DNA of 64,000 bases from Methanolobus chelungpuianus (GTDB lineage Archaea; Halobacteriota; Methanosarcinia; Methanosarcinales; Methanosarcinaceae): contig NZ_JTEO01000005.1 of NCBI RefSeq assembly GCF_024500045.1, positions 124,001-188,000 of the forward strand, given 5' to 3'. Shown in pieces: positions 40,908-50,577 of the stretch. Positions within the stretch are counted from its first letter, which is position 1. Each line of letters starts with the position of its first letter. A program made the translations under genes and the position numbers. The notes under the pieces are model-generated. The model searched no databases and had not been told where the DNA came from. It worked only from the letters and a program-made list of their open reading frames with translations.

Positions 40908-41684
40908 TTACGGGTAAAGCTGTACGGTCTCCTTGACACCGTATGAAGAGGGTGTTACGAATTCAGCGACTGTTGTGGCACCGGCTTCAGGAGTGAGGAC
41001 AATGTTAACAGTTGTCCTTGGGACAAGACGCAGTCCTGAAGATTTTAAAGTAGTAGTAGTATCCATGGTTCCCATATAAGTATAAGTGCTAACATCCGGA
41101 GAAGATGTTGCAAGGTACACCAGTATCAGGTCACCAGTGTTCATAACAGGATTTGCCTGTGAGAATGAACTATCTTCATCACGAATCTTATCTACGGTGA
41201 AGTATTTTTTAGGTGCATCAGTTGTTGTCAGTAAAGATATAAGGTTGTCTGTACCATCTGCTGCAGTGTCATCAAACTCACTCCAGACACCATATGTCTT
41301 AGTATTTCCTGCATATACAAGATTATGTGCAACAGTACCATCGGTTATTGAAATGACCACCTGCTTGACATCTACAGGCGCACTGCCTACGTTGAGACCA
41401 ACAGACAGCTTGAGCAGGTCTATTGTTTCGGAGAGAGCAGTAGCATTACCGTCTGCTTTTGCGCGTATGCCTTCGATGTTCTTGATCATCAGGTTGGATG
41501 ATACTTCCTGGGTTGACTGCTTACCGGTCTGCTGGGCTTTCTGCTGCAAGATACCGGAAGTCTGGATCAGCACGGCTGCCGCGACAGCAGCGACGAGCAC
41601 CATGGCGATGAATATGATAAGGGTACCGATACCCACCTGGGCCCGGGTGTTCTTACTCATTGAGAGTGTTCTGTTTGCTTTCAT
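40908..41684 (-). CDS. arlB: Archaellin 4
   Basis: This is a 258 aa archaellin from ATG 41684, with AGGAGG 7 nt upstream (identical leader to archaellin 2). Signal [14 protein letters not shown], then [20 protein letters not shown]; ending [16 protein letters not shown]. Probably the major filament subunit of the second cassette, because it lies promoter-proximal. Confidence 0.93.
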   Translation of the reverse strand: MKANRTLSMSKNTRAQVGIGTLIIFIAMVLVAAVAAAVLIQTSGILQQKAQQTGKQSTQEVSSNLMIKNIEGIRAKADGNATALSETIDLLKLSVGLNVGSAPVDVKQVVISITDGTVAHNLVYAGNTKTYGVWSEFDDTAADGTDNLISLLTTTDAPKKYFTVDKIRDEDSSFSQANPVMNTGDLILVYLATSSPDVSTYTYMGTMDTTTTLKSSGLRLVPRTTVNIVLTPEAGATTVAEFVTPSSYGVKETVQLYP

Positions 41685-41742
41685 GTACAATCCTCCTATT
41701 ATCCAGATTATTGGATGTTATTATTATATAATTAATTAATAT

Positions 41743-41777
41743 ATATAACATTTGGTTGGAAATGTCAAACTGCAAAC
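41743..41777. repeat. 35-bp repeat, copy B
   Basis: Exact copy of 38461-38495, in the divergent promoter of archaellin 4 and 7-TM B. Confidence 0.9.
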
Positions 41778-41840
41778 GAGACACAATTACACAACACAAA
41801 TATATAAATAGGCATAATTAAATAGAATAATCAGACTAAA

Positions 41841-42647
41841 ATGTATACAGGACTGCTCTTAAACAGCACCATATGCTTTGCCATCGGCATCTCATCCCTT
41901 GCATTTGCCTGGGTGCTTTTAGCAAAAAATGAACAGAACAGGGAGAACAGCAGGCCAGCCCTTTTCTCACTTGTGGTCTTCTGGACGCTGGTGGGACTTA
42001 CGTACCTCCCCACATCCGTGAGGATGATGGCAGCATATATGGGAAACATGGAACTTGATGCCATACTCTATTTCATAGCTGCAGTCCCCTTTGCTTTTGT
42101 CTCGGTTCCCATGGTGTTCTTCATCATTTACATAATAACAGGCAGCAAAAAGACGGGAGAGTATCTTGCACTGGTGTTTACCATCCTCGGAGGAGCATAT
42201 CTGGCATTCCTGTATGACAGTGGCATCGTAGGCCCGGAAATCAGCGAGTGGGCATCTCTGTTCAGCATAAACAGCAATCTTGCGGTCCATATATACCTTA
42301 TGGGACTATTCGTTATACCCACTGCCATGATACTTGGCCTCCTGCTGCTCATCCTGCTGCAGAGGGTGCCGCGGAGAATACGCTACAGGACAGTCCTGCC
42401 GCTGGTTGCCATATCATTTGTTTTCGACTTCATGCTGACAGATATGATAGCCATCCTTGATTTCATGCAGGTCTTCTCCCGGCTGTTCGTCCTCATAGGG
42501 ACCGTACTGGCATATCTTGCATACTTCCCGCCGCTCACAGTACAGGAGAAGCTCGGCATCCTGGAATATAACGCAGGAACGTGTGTTTTTGACAGCATCG
42601 AGGCAGAGCTTGACTCCATGCAGCCGGACAGCACGGCCCGGTCATAA
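41841..42647 (+). CDS. 7-TM membrane protein B
   Basis: This 268 aa protein is a paralogue of 7-TM A: MYTGLLLNSTICFAIGISS, WTLVGLTYLPTSVRMMAAYM, IRYRTVLPLVAISFVFDFML. Seven spans, outside N-terminus, inside tail rich in acidic and Cys/Ser residues. No winged-helix gene follows it. It faces archaellin 4 across the repeat-bearing promoter. The pairing suggests that each 7-TM protein relates to its archaellin pair, as sensor or membrane partner (inference). Confidence 0.75.
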   Translation: MYTGLLLNSTICFAIGISSLAFAWVLLAKNEQNRENSRPALFSLVVFWTLVGLTYLPTSVRMMAAYMGNMELDAILYFIAAVPFAFVSVPMVFFIIYIITGSKKTGEYLALVFTILGGAYLAFLYDSGIVGPEISEWASLFSINSNLAVHIYLMGLFVIPTAMILGLLLLILLQRVPRRIRYRTVLPLVAISFVFDFMLTDMIAILDFMQVFSRLFVLIGTVLAYLAYFPPLTVQEKLGILEYNAGTCVFDSIEAELDSMQPDSTARS

Positions 42648-42749
42648 TAAGAAGCGTACCGCTGCTCCGTTCATAACCTGAAACATATGTGGCTCTTCAT
42701 CGAGCAGCTGAGGAGTCCGCAGAACAGTTTTTGATATCTTCACCAAAAG

Positions 42750-42786
42750 CAATAAATAGCATAAATTCTATGTACTTTTTTGTACA
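42750..42786 (+). promoter_or_regulatory. trp operon promoter with TRP-box-like operator
   Basis: A TATA-like CAATAAATAG (about 42750-42759) is followed by TGTACT-TTTT-TGTACA (42771-42786). Its reverse complement is TGTACA-AAAA-AGTACA, the same pattern as at SSS1 (3516-3531). The expected RNA start falls inside the element, so a bound TrpY-type repressor would block initiation. Confidence 0.65.
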
Positions 42787-42810
42787 TCATAGAACATATG
42801 TGGTTATTAT

Positions 42811-43644
42811 ATGCATTCCGTTATCCAGGAAATAGTAAGGTCAACTGAAGAAAGAGTCAGGCAGATAGAACATCCGCAAGAACATAGACAACTGCCCTTT
42901 AAGAAAAGAGATATTGCTGAAATAATCGGCAGGAAGAAAGCAGAAGGGAAGGTGGCTGTGATAGCCGAGGTCAAACCATCCTCACCACGAAGGAAACTGC
43001 GGGACATACTTCCTGCGGATGCAGCAATCATAGCCAGGCAAATGGAAGATGCCGGTGCGGTGGCAATATCGGTGCTGACGGAACCCCATTTCTTTAAAGG
43101 TTCCCTGGAAAACCTGTCGGCAGTAAGGAAAGAAGTCGCTCTCCCGATCCTGCGTAAGGATTTCATAATCAGTGGAAAACAGATAGATGAGGTCGAGGCT
43201 GACATGATACTGCTAATCGTCAGCGTCCTCGGAGAATCTGCCGGAGAACTGGTCCGCTTGGTGCAGAGCAGAGGGATCGAGCCGCTGGTCGAAGTGCACA
43301 ATGAGGAGGAACTTGATATTGCTCTTTCAACGAATGCACGCCTGATAGGCATCAATAACAGGGATCTGAAGACACTTGAGACTGACCTTGAAGTTACCTT
43401 ACGCCTGGCACCAGTTGTCCGTAAGTATGATAAAGAGAACGGAACAAGGCACATCGTCATCAGTGAAAGTGGGATCGGTGATGCCAGCGATGTACGCAGA
43501 GTGATAGCTGCCGGAGCTGACGGGATACTTGTCGGCACATCCATAATAGAAAGCGGAGACATATATGCAAGAACAAAGGAACTTGTTGAAGCACTTGACT
43601 TATATTCGTTCCGAGATGGCGATACTACAGAGGTTTTGAAATGA
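42811..43644 (+). CDS. trpC: Indole-3-glycerol-phosphate synthase
   Basis: This is a 277 aa TIM barrel. It shows [17 protein letters not shown] (active Lys and phosphate-site residues), [31 protein letters not shown] and [16 protein letters not shown]. It makes indole-3-glycerol phosphate from CdRP. First gene of trpC-trpB-trpA; its stop overlaps the trpB ATG (ATGA). Confidence 0.97.
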   Translation: MHSVIQEIVRSTEERVRQIEHPQEHRQLPFKKRDIAEIIGRKKAEGKVAVIAEVKPSSPRRKLRDILPADAAIIARQMEDAGAVAISVLTEPHFFKGSLENLSAVRKEVALPILRKDFIISGKQIDEVEADMILLIVSVLGESAGELVRLVQSRGIEPLVEVHNEEELDIALSTNARLIGINNRDLKTLETDLEVTLRLAPVVRKYDKENGTRHIVISESGIGDASDVRRVIAAGADGILVGTSIIESGDIYARTKELVEALDLYSFRDGDTTEVLK

Positions 43645-44843
43645 AAAGATCAATGTATGGCAGATATGGAGGACAATTCGTCCCTGAAGTGCTGATGCCG
43701 GCACTTAACGAGCTGGAAGAAGCGTATGAGAGATACAGGGATGACCCCCGCTTCCTTGAAGAGCTTGCATATTACATGAAGGAGTTTGCCGGCAGGGAGA
43801 CTCCCCTGTACTTTGCCCGGAACCTCAGTAAGAAGTACGGTACAAAGATATATCTCAAGAGAGAGGATCTTGTCCATGGGGGAGCACACAAGCTGAACAA
43901 CACCATAGGCCAGGCACTCCTGGCAAAATACATGGGAAAGAAGAGGCTTATCGCAGAAACCGGGGCGGGGCAGCACGGGACTGCAACTGCCATGGTGGGT
44001 GCCAACATGGGATTCGATACAGAGGTCTACATGGGTGCAAAAGATGTGCAGAGACAGCACATGAATGTCTATCGCATGCAGCTCATGGGAACTGTCGTAC
44101 ATTCCGTCCAGTCAGGCTCAAAGACCCTCAAGGACGCCATCAATGAGGCATTGCGGGACTGGGTCACCAATGTGGAGAACACGCACTATCTGATAGGTTC
44201 GGTCGTGGGACCACACCCATATCCCATGATCGTGCGGGATTTCCAGAGTGTTATAGGGAATGAGGTCAAGAGGCAGATAATAGAGAAGGAGGGACGCTAT
44301 CCTGATTCCATTGTCGCATGTGCCGGCGGCGGGAGCAATGCCATGGGCATTTTCCACCCGTTCATTGAGAACAGGGAAGTGAAGCTGTTTCCGGTGGAAG
44401 CCGGAGGATGCGGATTGAAGAGTACAAAAAAAGAGGCACTACACTCGGCTTCGCTCTGCGCGGGCGAGGACGGGATACTGCAGGGTGCACACACAAGGGT
44501 GTTGCAGGACAGATACGGGCAGATACTCGAGTCAAGCTCGGTTTCCGCAGGGTTGGATTATTCCGGAGTCGGGCCTGAACTTGCACATCTTGCCGATATC
44601 GGGAGGATTAAGCCCTGTAACGTTAACGATGAGGAGGCCCTGGAGGCATTCTACGAACTGAGCAGGACAGAAGGAATAATACCGGCACTTGAGTCCTCGC
44701 ATGCCATCGCATATGTGATGAAGATGGCGCAGAGCGGAGAGCTTGGAGACCTTGTAGTAGTAAGCCTTTCCGGAAGAGGAGATAAGGACCTTGAGACGGT
44801 CTTCAGCTTAAAGAAGAAAGAGAACAGGAGGGTTTGCCTATGA
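43641..44843 (+). CDS. trpB: Tryptophan synthase beta subunit
   Basis: This 400 aa protein is the classical TrpB1 type. PLP Lys lies in [14 protein letters not shown]; further motifs are [26 protein letters not shown] (phosphate cup) and [12 protein letters not shown]. It joins indole and serine. The short N-terminus and the neighbouring trpA fit a TrpAB complex. ATGA overlap with trpC and with trpA. Confidence 0.97.
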   Translation: MKRSMYGRYGGQFVPEVLMPALNELEEAYERYRDDPRFLEELAYYMKEFAGRETPLYFARNLSKKYGTKIYLKREDLVHGGAHKLNNTIGQALLAKYMGKKRLIAETGAGQHGTATAMVGANMGFDTEVYMGAKDVQRQHMNVYRMQLMGTVVHSVQSGSKTLKDAINEALRDWVTNVENTHYLIGSVVGPHPYPMIVRDFQSVIGNEVKRQIIEKEGRYPDSIVACAGGGSNAMGIFHPFIENREVKLFPVEAGGCGLKSTKKEALHSASLCAGEDGILQGAHTRVLQDRYGQILESSSVSAGLDYSGVGPELAHLADIGRIKPCNVNDEEALEAFYELSRTEGIIPALESSHAIAYVMKMAQSGELGDLVVVSLSGRGDKDLETVFSLKKKENRRVCL

Positions 44844-45613
44844 AGATCCTGGAAAAGTTTGAACAGCTTGAGAAAAACAAAGAGAAAGCCCTTATCGCGT
44901 ATGTGTGTGCAGGCGACCCCGATGCGGACACCACAAAGGAAATAGTCAGCTCCCTGGTAAGAGGAGGCGCGGACATCGTTGAGCTTGGATTACCCTTCTC
45001 GGACCCCGTGGCCGACGGGCCCACCATCCAGGCAGCCTCCCAGCGTGCCCTTGATGCCGGAATGAATCCTGACAGGTATTTCGAACTTATCGCATCCATG
45101 GATGCCGGCGTGCCCCTGGTGTGTATGACCTACTACAATCTCATATATAAGAGAGGACTGGATAAGTTTGCCAGCGATTGTGCCGGATCGGGAATCTCAG
45201 GCATCATAGTACCGGACCTGCCTGCAGAGGAGGCAGATGACCTTCACGCTGCATGCAGGAAACATGGCATTGACCTTATCTTCCTGATCACCCCTGTGAC
45301 CAACGGGGACAGGATAGAAAAGATACTGGACAGGACATCCGGGTTCGTGTACATCGTGTCCCGCCTTGGAGTCACAGGAACCAGGGTTGATGTGGCACAA
45401 TCCACAAGAGAGATACTCTCCAGGGTGCACACCGAGGTACCAAAGGCCGTAGGTTTCGGGATATCTGACAGGGAACAGGCCGCCGAAATAATAGCTGCAG
45501 GTGCCGATGCAGTCATTGTCGGCTCTGCATTTGTGAATATTGTCGCCTCCGCAGACAATGTGAGCGAGAGAGTGGAGTCACTTGCAAGAGAACTGAAGAG
45601 CGCCTGTAAGTAG
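44840..45613 (+). CDS. trpA: Tryptophan synthase alpha subunit
   Basis: This is a 258 aa TIM barrel from ATG 44840, overlapping the trpB stop (ATGA) with GGAGGG upstream; a TTG at 44834 is in frame but less likely. Catalytic Glu lies in [18 protein letters not shown] and Asp in [12 protein letters not shown]. It releases indole for TrpB. trpE, trpG, trpD and trpF are not in the window. Confidence 0.96.
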   Translation: MKILEKFEQLEKNKEKALIAYVCAGDPDADTTKEIVSSLVRGGADIVELGLPFSDPVADGPTIQAASQRALDAGMNPDRYFELIASMDAGVPLVCMTYYNLIYKRGLDKFASDCAGSGISGIIVPDLPAEEADDLHAACRKHGIDLIFLITPVTNGDRIEKILDRTSGFVYIVSRLGVTGTRVDVAQSTREILSRVHTEVPKAVGFGISDREQAAEIIAAGADAVIVGSAFVNIVASADNVSERVESLARELKSACK

Positions 45614-45687
45614 ATGATGAGCTCCCAAGACAGGACCGGAAAAGAAGAAAAGTGAAATACTGAACGTTGCATGGAGGTGCGGGACCT

Positions 45688-46980
45688 TCATGCAGCAAAC
45701 AGCTGATCGACGAACCACTGGGGATCGAACTTCTGAAGATCGTCGTAACCCTGTCCCATACCTAAGAACAGAATGGGCTTGCCTGTGATATAGGCGATAG
45801 AGATGGCTGCGCCACCCTTGGCATCGGCGTCAGTCTTGGTGAGTATGGAACCGCTGAGGGGCACCGCGTCATTGAACTGTGATGCCCTTTCCACGGCATC
45901 ATTACCTGCCACTGCCTCGTCGACGAATATCAAAAGGTCCGGAGCGCTGACACGGCAGACCTTCTTGAGCTGCTCCATGAGATTGATGTTGGTGTGCATA
46001 CGCCCTGCAGTATCCGAGAGCACTACATCGACCTTGTTTGCCCTGGCGTGCTGCATGGCATCATAGACAACAGCTGCCGGATCACCCTGTTCCTGATGCT
46101 TGATGACCTTTACACCAAGCTTCTTTCCATGGATGGCTATCTGGTCGATAGCACCTGCCCTGAAAGTATCGCCTGCGGCCAGGACAACCGAATAACCCTG
46201 GTCTGTGAGACGCTTTGCAAGCTTTGCTATGGAAGTGGTCTTGCCTGTGCCGTTAATGCCTACAAAGACAATATGCACCGGCTTTTTTGCATTGCGCACA
46301 TATTCATCAAAATCGAATACGTTGGCACTCATCACATCGTAAATAGCTTTCTTGAGGGCGTTCTCGACTATATCGCCGGTATCCTTGCCTATGCGACGGC
46401 GCGTACCCACCAGCTGGCTCTTGACCGAATCAACAATAGCCTCAGACACTGAAAGGGCTATGTCGCTTTCAAGAAGCGCCATCTGGAGATCCCAGAGAGG
46501 CTCTTCCAGATCATCCTCTTCCAGGATGAACTCCCTTTCCATGACAAAGGCTTTTGCCTTCTGTGCAAAGCCTATTTTCTTTGCTTTCTCTGCAGCAGTC
46601 TTTGCCTGCTCCGGAGGTACCGCTCCCTTTACAGGTACTTCTGCCGTTGGTTCCTCTTTTGGCTGCTCTTTCTTTGAACCTGGCCAGCCAAAGGAGAATC
46701 TCTTTTTCTCAGCTTCCTTCTTCTCAGATTCTTTTTCCTGCGGCTTTGCCACGGAAGTTTCTTCTTCGGGCTCAGGCTTCTGTTTCTCAGTACCTTCCCA
46801 TGGAACTTCAGCCATTGCAGCCGATACCCGAGGAACTTCTGCTTCCTCTTGCTTGACGACCTCAGGCTCTTCCGCAGGCTCCTCCGGCAGTTCAGGCTCC
46901 ACATCTACTGCCTTCTCATCGATCTTAGTGCCGATCTTATCCTTGAAACTGCTGAGTTTCGACTTGAGCTTATTGAACAC
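45688..46980 (-). CDS. ftsY: Signal recognition particle receptor FtsY
   Basis: This is a 430 aa SRP-type GTPase. Residues about 1-135 form a long acidic, Glu/Lys-rich A domain, longer than in many archaea. The NG domain follows: GINGTGKTTSIAKLAKRLT (P-loop), DTAGRMHTN, TKTDADAKGGAAIS and the end GQGYDDLQKFDPQWFVDQLF. It docks SRP-ribosome complexes to SecYEG. Last gene of a translation operon that begins at rpl39e. Confidence 0.96.
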   Translation of the reverse strand: MFNKLKSKLSSFKDKIGTKIDEKAVDVEPELPEEPAEEPEVVKQEEAEVPRVSAAMAEVPWEGTEKQKPEPEEETSVAKPQEKESEKKEAEKKRFSFGWPGSKKEQPKEEPTAEVPVKGAVPPEQAKTAAEKAKKIGFAQKAKAFVMEREFILEEDDLEEPLWDLQMALLESDIALSVSEAIVDSVKSQLVGTRRRIGKDTGDIVENALKKAIYDVMSANVFDFDEYVRNAKKPVHIVFVGINGTGKTTSIAKLAKRLTDQGYSVVLAAGDTFRAGAIDQIAIHGKKLGVKVIKHQEQGDPAAVVYDAMQHARANKVDVVLSDTAGRMHTNINLMEQLKKVCRVSAPDLLIFVDEAVAGNDAVERASQFNDAVPLSGSILTKTDADAKGGAAISIAYITGKPILFLGMGQGYDDLQKFDPQWFVDQLFAA

Positions 46981-47010
46981 TTACTTCAACCCGTAAATAA
47001 AAAAAGAGAA

Positions 47011-47451
47011 TTATCTTGGAACCTGTGCCTGCTCCTGAGCCTGCTGCTGCCTGGAGATGAAAGCCTCGATAGCCTGCATCTGCTGGCCGATCTTTGACAG
47101 GGAGGCGGACATGTTCTCAAATGCCTTTTCAAGCCTTTCCTTACGGTGCTCCATGATCTCCTTTGCCTCGCTGAGCGAACGCTCAACACTTATGCCTGCA
47201 CCGACATCAACAACTATATTGTCAACGCGCGCGATATTAGCATATACAAATGAGCCGGAACCTATAGGGAACATCATCTCGGTACCTTCTTTTACATTAG
47301 AGAGCTCTTCGATGGTATTCAGGGCCTTTGCACTTTCATCGGCAGACATCCTTATCATGGTCATCTGCTGCTGGAGGAGCTCGGCGCGTTTCTGGAGCTC
47401 ACGGTGCTGCATCACTAATGCCCGGGGGTCCTGCTCATTCACACCAGACAT
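47011..47451 (-). CDS. pfdA: Prefoldin alpha subunit
   Basis: This is a 146 aa protein with two coiled-coil helices flanking a beta-hairpin core (EMMFPIGSGSFVYANIARVD, VVDVGAGISVERSLSEA). It forms the hexameric holdase with beta subunits and hands nascent chains to the thermosome. Only 3 bp separate it from the L18a gene. Confidence 0.95.
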   Translation of the reverse strand: MSGVNEQDPRALVMQHRELQKRAELLQQQMTMIRMSADESAKALNTIEELSNVKEGTEMMFPIGSGSFVYANIARVDNIVVDVGAGISVERSLSEAKEIMEHRKERLEKAFENMSASLSKIGQQMQAIEAFISRQQQAQEQAQVPR

Positions 47452-47454
47452 GAA

Positions 47455-47631
47455 TTATGCCTCTTTTATGCTCTCTATCTTGACGAAGTTTCTCTTAATG
47501 CCGTGTTTGCTTCCGAATAAGGAGTACACTTTGTCAAGAGCGTTCTTCTCATTCTGGCTTTCCACTTTCTTTGTGAATTTCTCCCATTCAACACCTGCTT
47601 TAAAAGTACCTTTGACCTGGAAATTCTTCAT
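47455..47631 (-). CDS. rpl18a: Ribosomal protein L18Ae (LX)
   Basis: This 58 aa protein begins [20 protein letters not shown] and ends [10 protein letters not shown]. It is the archaeal LX/L18a family of the 50S subunit, normal length 55-80. Its position between aIF6 and prefoldin alpha is the common archaeal arrangement. Confidence 0.9.
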   Translation of the reverse strand: MKNFQVKGTFKAGVEWEKFTKKVESQNEKNALDKVYSLFGSKHGIKRNFVKIESIKEA

Positions 47632-47664
47632 ATGAAATCACCTTTAATATCCATTATTATCTGA

Positions 47665-48315
47665 TCAGAAACCCAGCGCGTCCTCTATTCTTCCCAGCTC
47701 GTGACCGGAGGTCTGCGAGCCTGCAACATAACCCTTGGAGTTTGCGATCAGGCCGGAGCCCACCATCTGTGTACCGAAGTTACTGGTGCCGATGTCCACC
47801 GGAAGCTCAAAGAGCTCCTCAAGCAGTGCCAGTTCATCGGCTGTGGCCCTTGGGTGCACGAGCAGGCCTTTGTTGGTCGCAACACCTGCCATTCCCACGG
47901 TCCTGATGCCGCCTATCGTACCCCTGCGCACATCCACCTTCAGGGATTCTGCAATTACCTCTACTGCCCTGTCGGTCATTTCAGGATGTACCAGTGCAGC
48001 CGTATCGTTCAAGAGTACTATATTGCCTATTGCGTTAAGTTTGCTGGGCACGTAATGTACCGGAAGTCCAATCTCATCAGAGTCTTTTACGGTAGCGTGG
48101 CTCGCTACTAGCAGGCCGTTGGAATTACCCCTGCAGAGGGAGCCTACTACAATACTGCCGTTGACAAGTGTCTCGAAAGCGCGGACTCCCAGGAGCTCCT
48201 CAAGGATACCGCAAACATTATCACCCGTACCCGAAGGCACGAGTGCGATATCCTCTGTGCAGGTTGAAAAAGCCCCGATTATGGGGCTCTCATCGATATT
48301 CAATGTACGTATCAT
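47665..48315 (-). CDS. eif6: Translation initiation factor aIF6
   Basis: This 216 aa protein has the pentein fold. It starts [20 protein letters not shown] and repeats the internal motifs [24 protein letters not shown] and [12 protein letters not shown]. aIF6 binds the large subunit and blocks premature joining. Complete length; part of the rpl39e-rpl31e-aIF6-rpl18a-pfdA-ftsY operon. Confidence 0.97.
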   Translation of the reverse strand: MIRTLNIDESPIIGAFSTCTEDIALVPSGTGDNVCGILEELLGVRAFETLVNGSIVVGSLCRGNSNGLLVASHATVKDSDEIGLPVHYVPSKLNAIGNIVLLNDTAALVHPEMTDRAVEVIAESLKVDVRRGTIGGIRTVGMAGVATNKGLLVHPRATADELALLEELFELPVDIGTSNFGTQMVGSGLIANSKGYVAGSQTSGHELGRIEDALGF

Positions 48316-48349
48316 TATCTACCGCATTATCTGTGAGATGGTCCTGCGC

Positions 48350-48616
48350 TTATGCGAGTTCCGCCTGTACTTCCCCGTCCTCGAACTTTGCAGCCCTTAC
48401 ACGAATGGAGAGAGGTGGCTTCCCGTTGCCGCGTGACCAGACCTTCTCATTGATGGTCTTGTCAAGTTTTACCATTCCGGGTTCGGCCTTCATGTGCTTT
48501 GTAAGGTATTCCCTTATGACACTGACAGCCCTGTCGGACCTCTTCCACCTTGGTGCTGTTTTAACTGAGCGGAGAGGGATAGTATAGATCTGTTCTTTAA
48601 TTGCGTCGTCTGCCAT
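48350..48616 (-). CDS. rpl31e: Ribosomal protein L31e
   Basis: This is an 88 aa protein from ATG 48616 ([15 protein letters not shown]), with GGTGAT upstream; an ATG 9 nt earlier touches the ribosome site. The family core [20 protein letters not shown] is intact. Confidence 0.95.
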   Translation of the reverse strand: MADDAIKEQIYTIPLRSVKTAPRWKRSDRAVSVIREYLTKHMKAEPGMVKLDKTINEKVWSRGNGKPPLSIRVRAAKFEDGEVQAELA

Positions 48617-48626
48617 TATCATCACC

Positions 48627-48782
48627 TTACTTCACATCAAGACTGCTTCTTCTCCAGTTCCTTCTCTTGGGGTGGCCCACGACCTTCCTGTTGGTCTTGA
48701 CGATGACCCACACGGGAACCCTGTGGTTCTGCCTGTGTGCCTTGGCCAGCCTCATCTTCTGTCCTTTGCTTTTTTGGCTCAC
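48627..48782 (-). CDS. rpl39e: Ribosomal protein L39e
   Basis: This is a 51 aa basic protein, the standard L39e length. It opens with GTG at 48782 ([19 protein letters not shown]) and ends [15 protein letters not shown] lies 5-6 nt upstream, which decides the GTG start. First gene of the operon. Confidence 0.92.
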   Translation of the reverse strand: MSQKSKGQKMRLAKAHRQNHRVPVWVIVKTNRKVVGHPKRRNWRRSSLDVK

Positions 48783-48877
48783 TTGTCTCACCTGTGTATA
48801 ATTGTAAATATCATTCTGGATAATATTGTAAATACTGATCGGGGTTTCAATCTATAACAAGATTATTCTATAAATCC

Positions 48878-49513
48878 TTAATCATGTATACAGATAGTCT
48901 TAACCTCTTTACTGGGCACCTTTTTTCGTTCAATCACATGCGATTGGATATGCGAGGGGAACAGTTCATTTATTCTCTGTGCACCAGCCCTTATCCTGAT
49001 GAACTCCCTGAGTTCGGTTTCGTAATCCGCCTTGATCACGTTCTCGCTCTGGCCTTCATCTATGACAAGGTGCTGTTTCACCAGCTCATTGACCGCGCTG
49101 CGCCCTAAACCCTTGAGGGGTGACATGTAGCTGACCCCATACCGGTCCTCGATACTCCTTATCCGGGAGATATCCGGCACAGGCACGCGATCATCACGCC
49201 GGATCCCGTCTGCGATGAAGCGGACATCCACATCAGAGGCCAGATATTCCATGGCCGCCAGATGAATGTGATTTATCGCACTTCTCGGAAATCCTTCCTT
49301 TATGATCATCCCATAAGCTTTTTCAAGCACCTGCATGTCAAGCCTTGCGACCCTATGTGAGAATCCCAGCTTCTCAGCAGCTTCCCTTGCAACATCCCCG
49401 ACGGGGAGTAAGGAAAAACTGCATGTGACCAGTTCAACTTCAAAGAACGGTTCCAGCAGGATAGCTGCAAGGGAACTGTCCTTTCCTCCGCTGAACAGTA
49501 CTGAGACCCGCAT
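48878..49513 (-). CDS. PP-loop ATP pyrophosphatase family protein
   Basis: This is a 211 aa protein with the P-loop VSVLFSGGKDSSLAA at its N-terminus and a HUP-like fold. It belongs to the N-type ATP pyrophosphatases (related to tRNA or diphthamide modification enzymes). It probably adenylates a substrate; the target is unknown. It is 9 bp after the PDCD5-type gene and in one unit with it. Confidence 0.8.
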   Translation of the reverse strand: MRVSVLFSGGKDSSLAAILLEPFFEVELVTCSFSLLPVGDVAREAAEKLGFSHRVARLDMQVLEKAYGMIIKEGFPRSAINHIHLAAMEYLASDVDVRFIADGIRRDDRVPVPDISRIRSIEDRYGVSYMSPLKGLGRSAVNELVKQHLVIDEGQSENVIKADYETELREFIRIRAGAQRINELFPSHIQSHVIERKKVPSKEVKTICIHD

Positions 49514-49522
49514 TGGATCGGC

Positions 49523-49882
49523 TCACATACGCTTTATTGTCGGCTCACGCTTCTGGGGTTGTAACTGGACCAGGAGCTGCTTGAGCTTCTCGTCATCGAT
49601 CTTGGACTGGATCCTGCCGTTCTGGGCAAGCATTATCAGTTGGGACTCGAGTTGTTCCACCATCTCTTTACGCGACATCTTTAATGTCGTCAGGCGCTCA
49701 CGTGCCTCAGGCGTAAGGATCTGGCGAAGCAGAGCCTGCTTTTTTGCTTCCATATCAGCACGTGCCTGCTCCTGCTGCATCGCCGCCTGCATGTCGCCGG
49801 GGGCCACCTGCTGCTGGGAAGCCTGTTGCTGTTGAAGTTGTTCAAGCCTTCTTCTTCTTATCTCTTCAAGATCATCCGCCAT
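49523..49882 (-). CDS. PDCD5-family DNA-binding protein
   Basis: This is a 119 aa helical protein from ATG 49882 (MADDLEEIRRRRLEQLQQQQ), with GAGGTGA upstream. Gln-rich helix, then ILTPEARERLTTLKMSRKEM and the last helix KIDDEKLKQLLVQLQPQ. Archaeal PDCD5 homologues bind DNA or act as chaperone adaptors. Downstream of S19e. Confidence 0.93.
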   Translation of the reverse strand: MADDLEEIRRRRLEQLQQQQASQQQVAPGDMQAAMQQEQARADMEAKKQALLRQILTPEARERLTTLKMSRKEMVEQLESQLIMLAQNGRIQSKIDDEKLKQLLVQLQPQKREPTIKRM

Positions 49883-49952
49883 ATAACTCACCTCGGTATA
49901 AAGAGATGTTATCACTATATCCTTATAGCATTATTGAACAGGTGTTCCGGCC

Positions 49953-50402
49953 TTAGTATTTTGCAAGGCCCGGGATCTTCTCCACGAGTTCCTTCTTGAC
50001 CTCGTATGCGGCATTGTCCATGAAGGACTGTCCCTGGGGGGACACTGAGCGACCGCTCTTGAGGGTCTTTACGAAACCTGCCGCTTCAAGCTGCTGCAGG
50101 GCCTCTCTTGCGATAGAGCCACTGCCCTTTACCTTGTGGTTGGGGCTTGAGCCCATGTTCTTGTTGCCGCCATATACAGAGCGCAGCCTCTCCACGCCGA
50201 TGGGGCCCTGGGTATATACTGTTCTCAGGACCGCGGCACAGCGTGTGTACCACCATTCTCTGTCAGTCGGAGGCAACTCCTTGTGTGAGCCTGTCTTCAC
50301 GTATGGGGCCCACTCCGGCGGGTTAACCTTGTCATTCTCTTTAAGCTTCTCTGCTACCTTAGCGATCAGCGCGGCTGCAGGAACATCATATGCAGTTGTC
50401 AT
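49953..50402 (-). CDS. rps19e: Ribosomal protein S19e
   Basis: This is a 149 aa small-subunit protein: [34 protein letters not shown] and [20 protein letters not shown]. Standard length. GGAG precedes the ATG; a TATA-like GCGTATATACT lies near 50510. Confidence 0.95.
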   Translation of the reverse strand: MTTAYDVPAAALIAKVAEKLKENDKVNPPEWAPYVKTGSHKELPPTDREWWYTRCAAVLRTVYTQGPIGVERLRSVYGGNKNMGSSPNHKVKGSGSIAREALQQLEAAGFVKTLKSGRSVSPQGQSFMDNAAYEVKKELVEKIPGLAKY

Positions 50403-50577
50403 ATTATTCTCCTAAATACTTGATAAATATCCGTTCCGGACTCAAGGGAACAGATGTTTTGTTCGTGCTGGAGTTTGTTGTGTAAACTCTTGAGTAGTAT
50501 ATACGCTTTTCGGCAGATATTCGGGGAGCAGGCCATTCATCCGGCCCTGACAGTAAAGTTTCCCCGGGATTGCCTGC

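Noticed and set aside
46554-46856. Plus-strand ORF opposite the FtsY acidic domain
   Set aside because: It is a mirror of the Glu/Lys-rich low-complexity coding sequence, giving Leu/Ser-rich nonsense.
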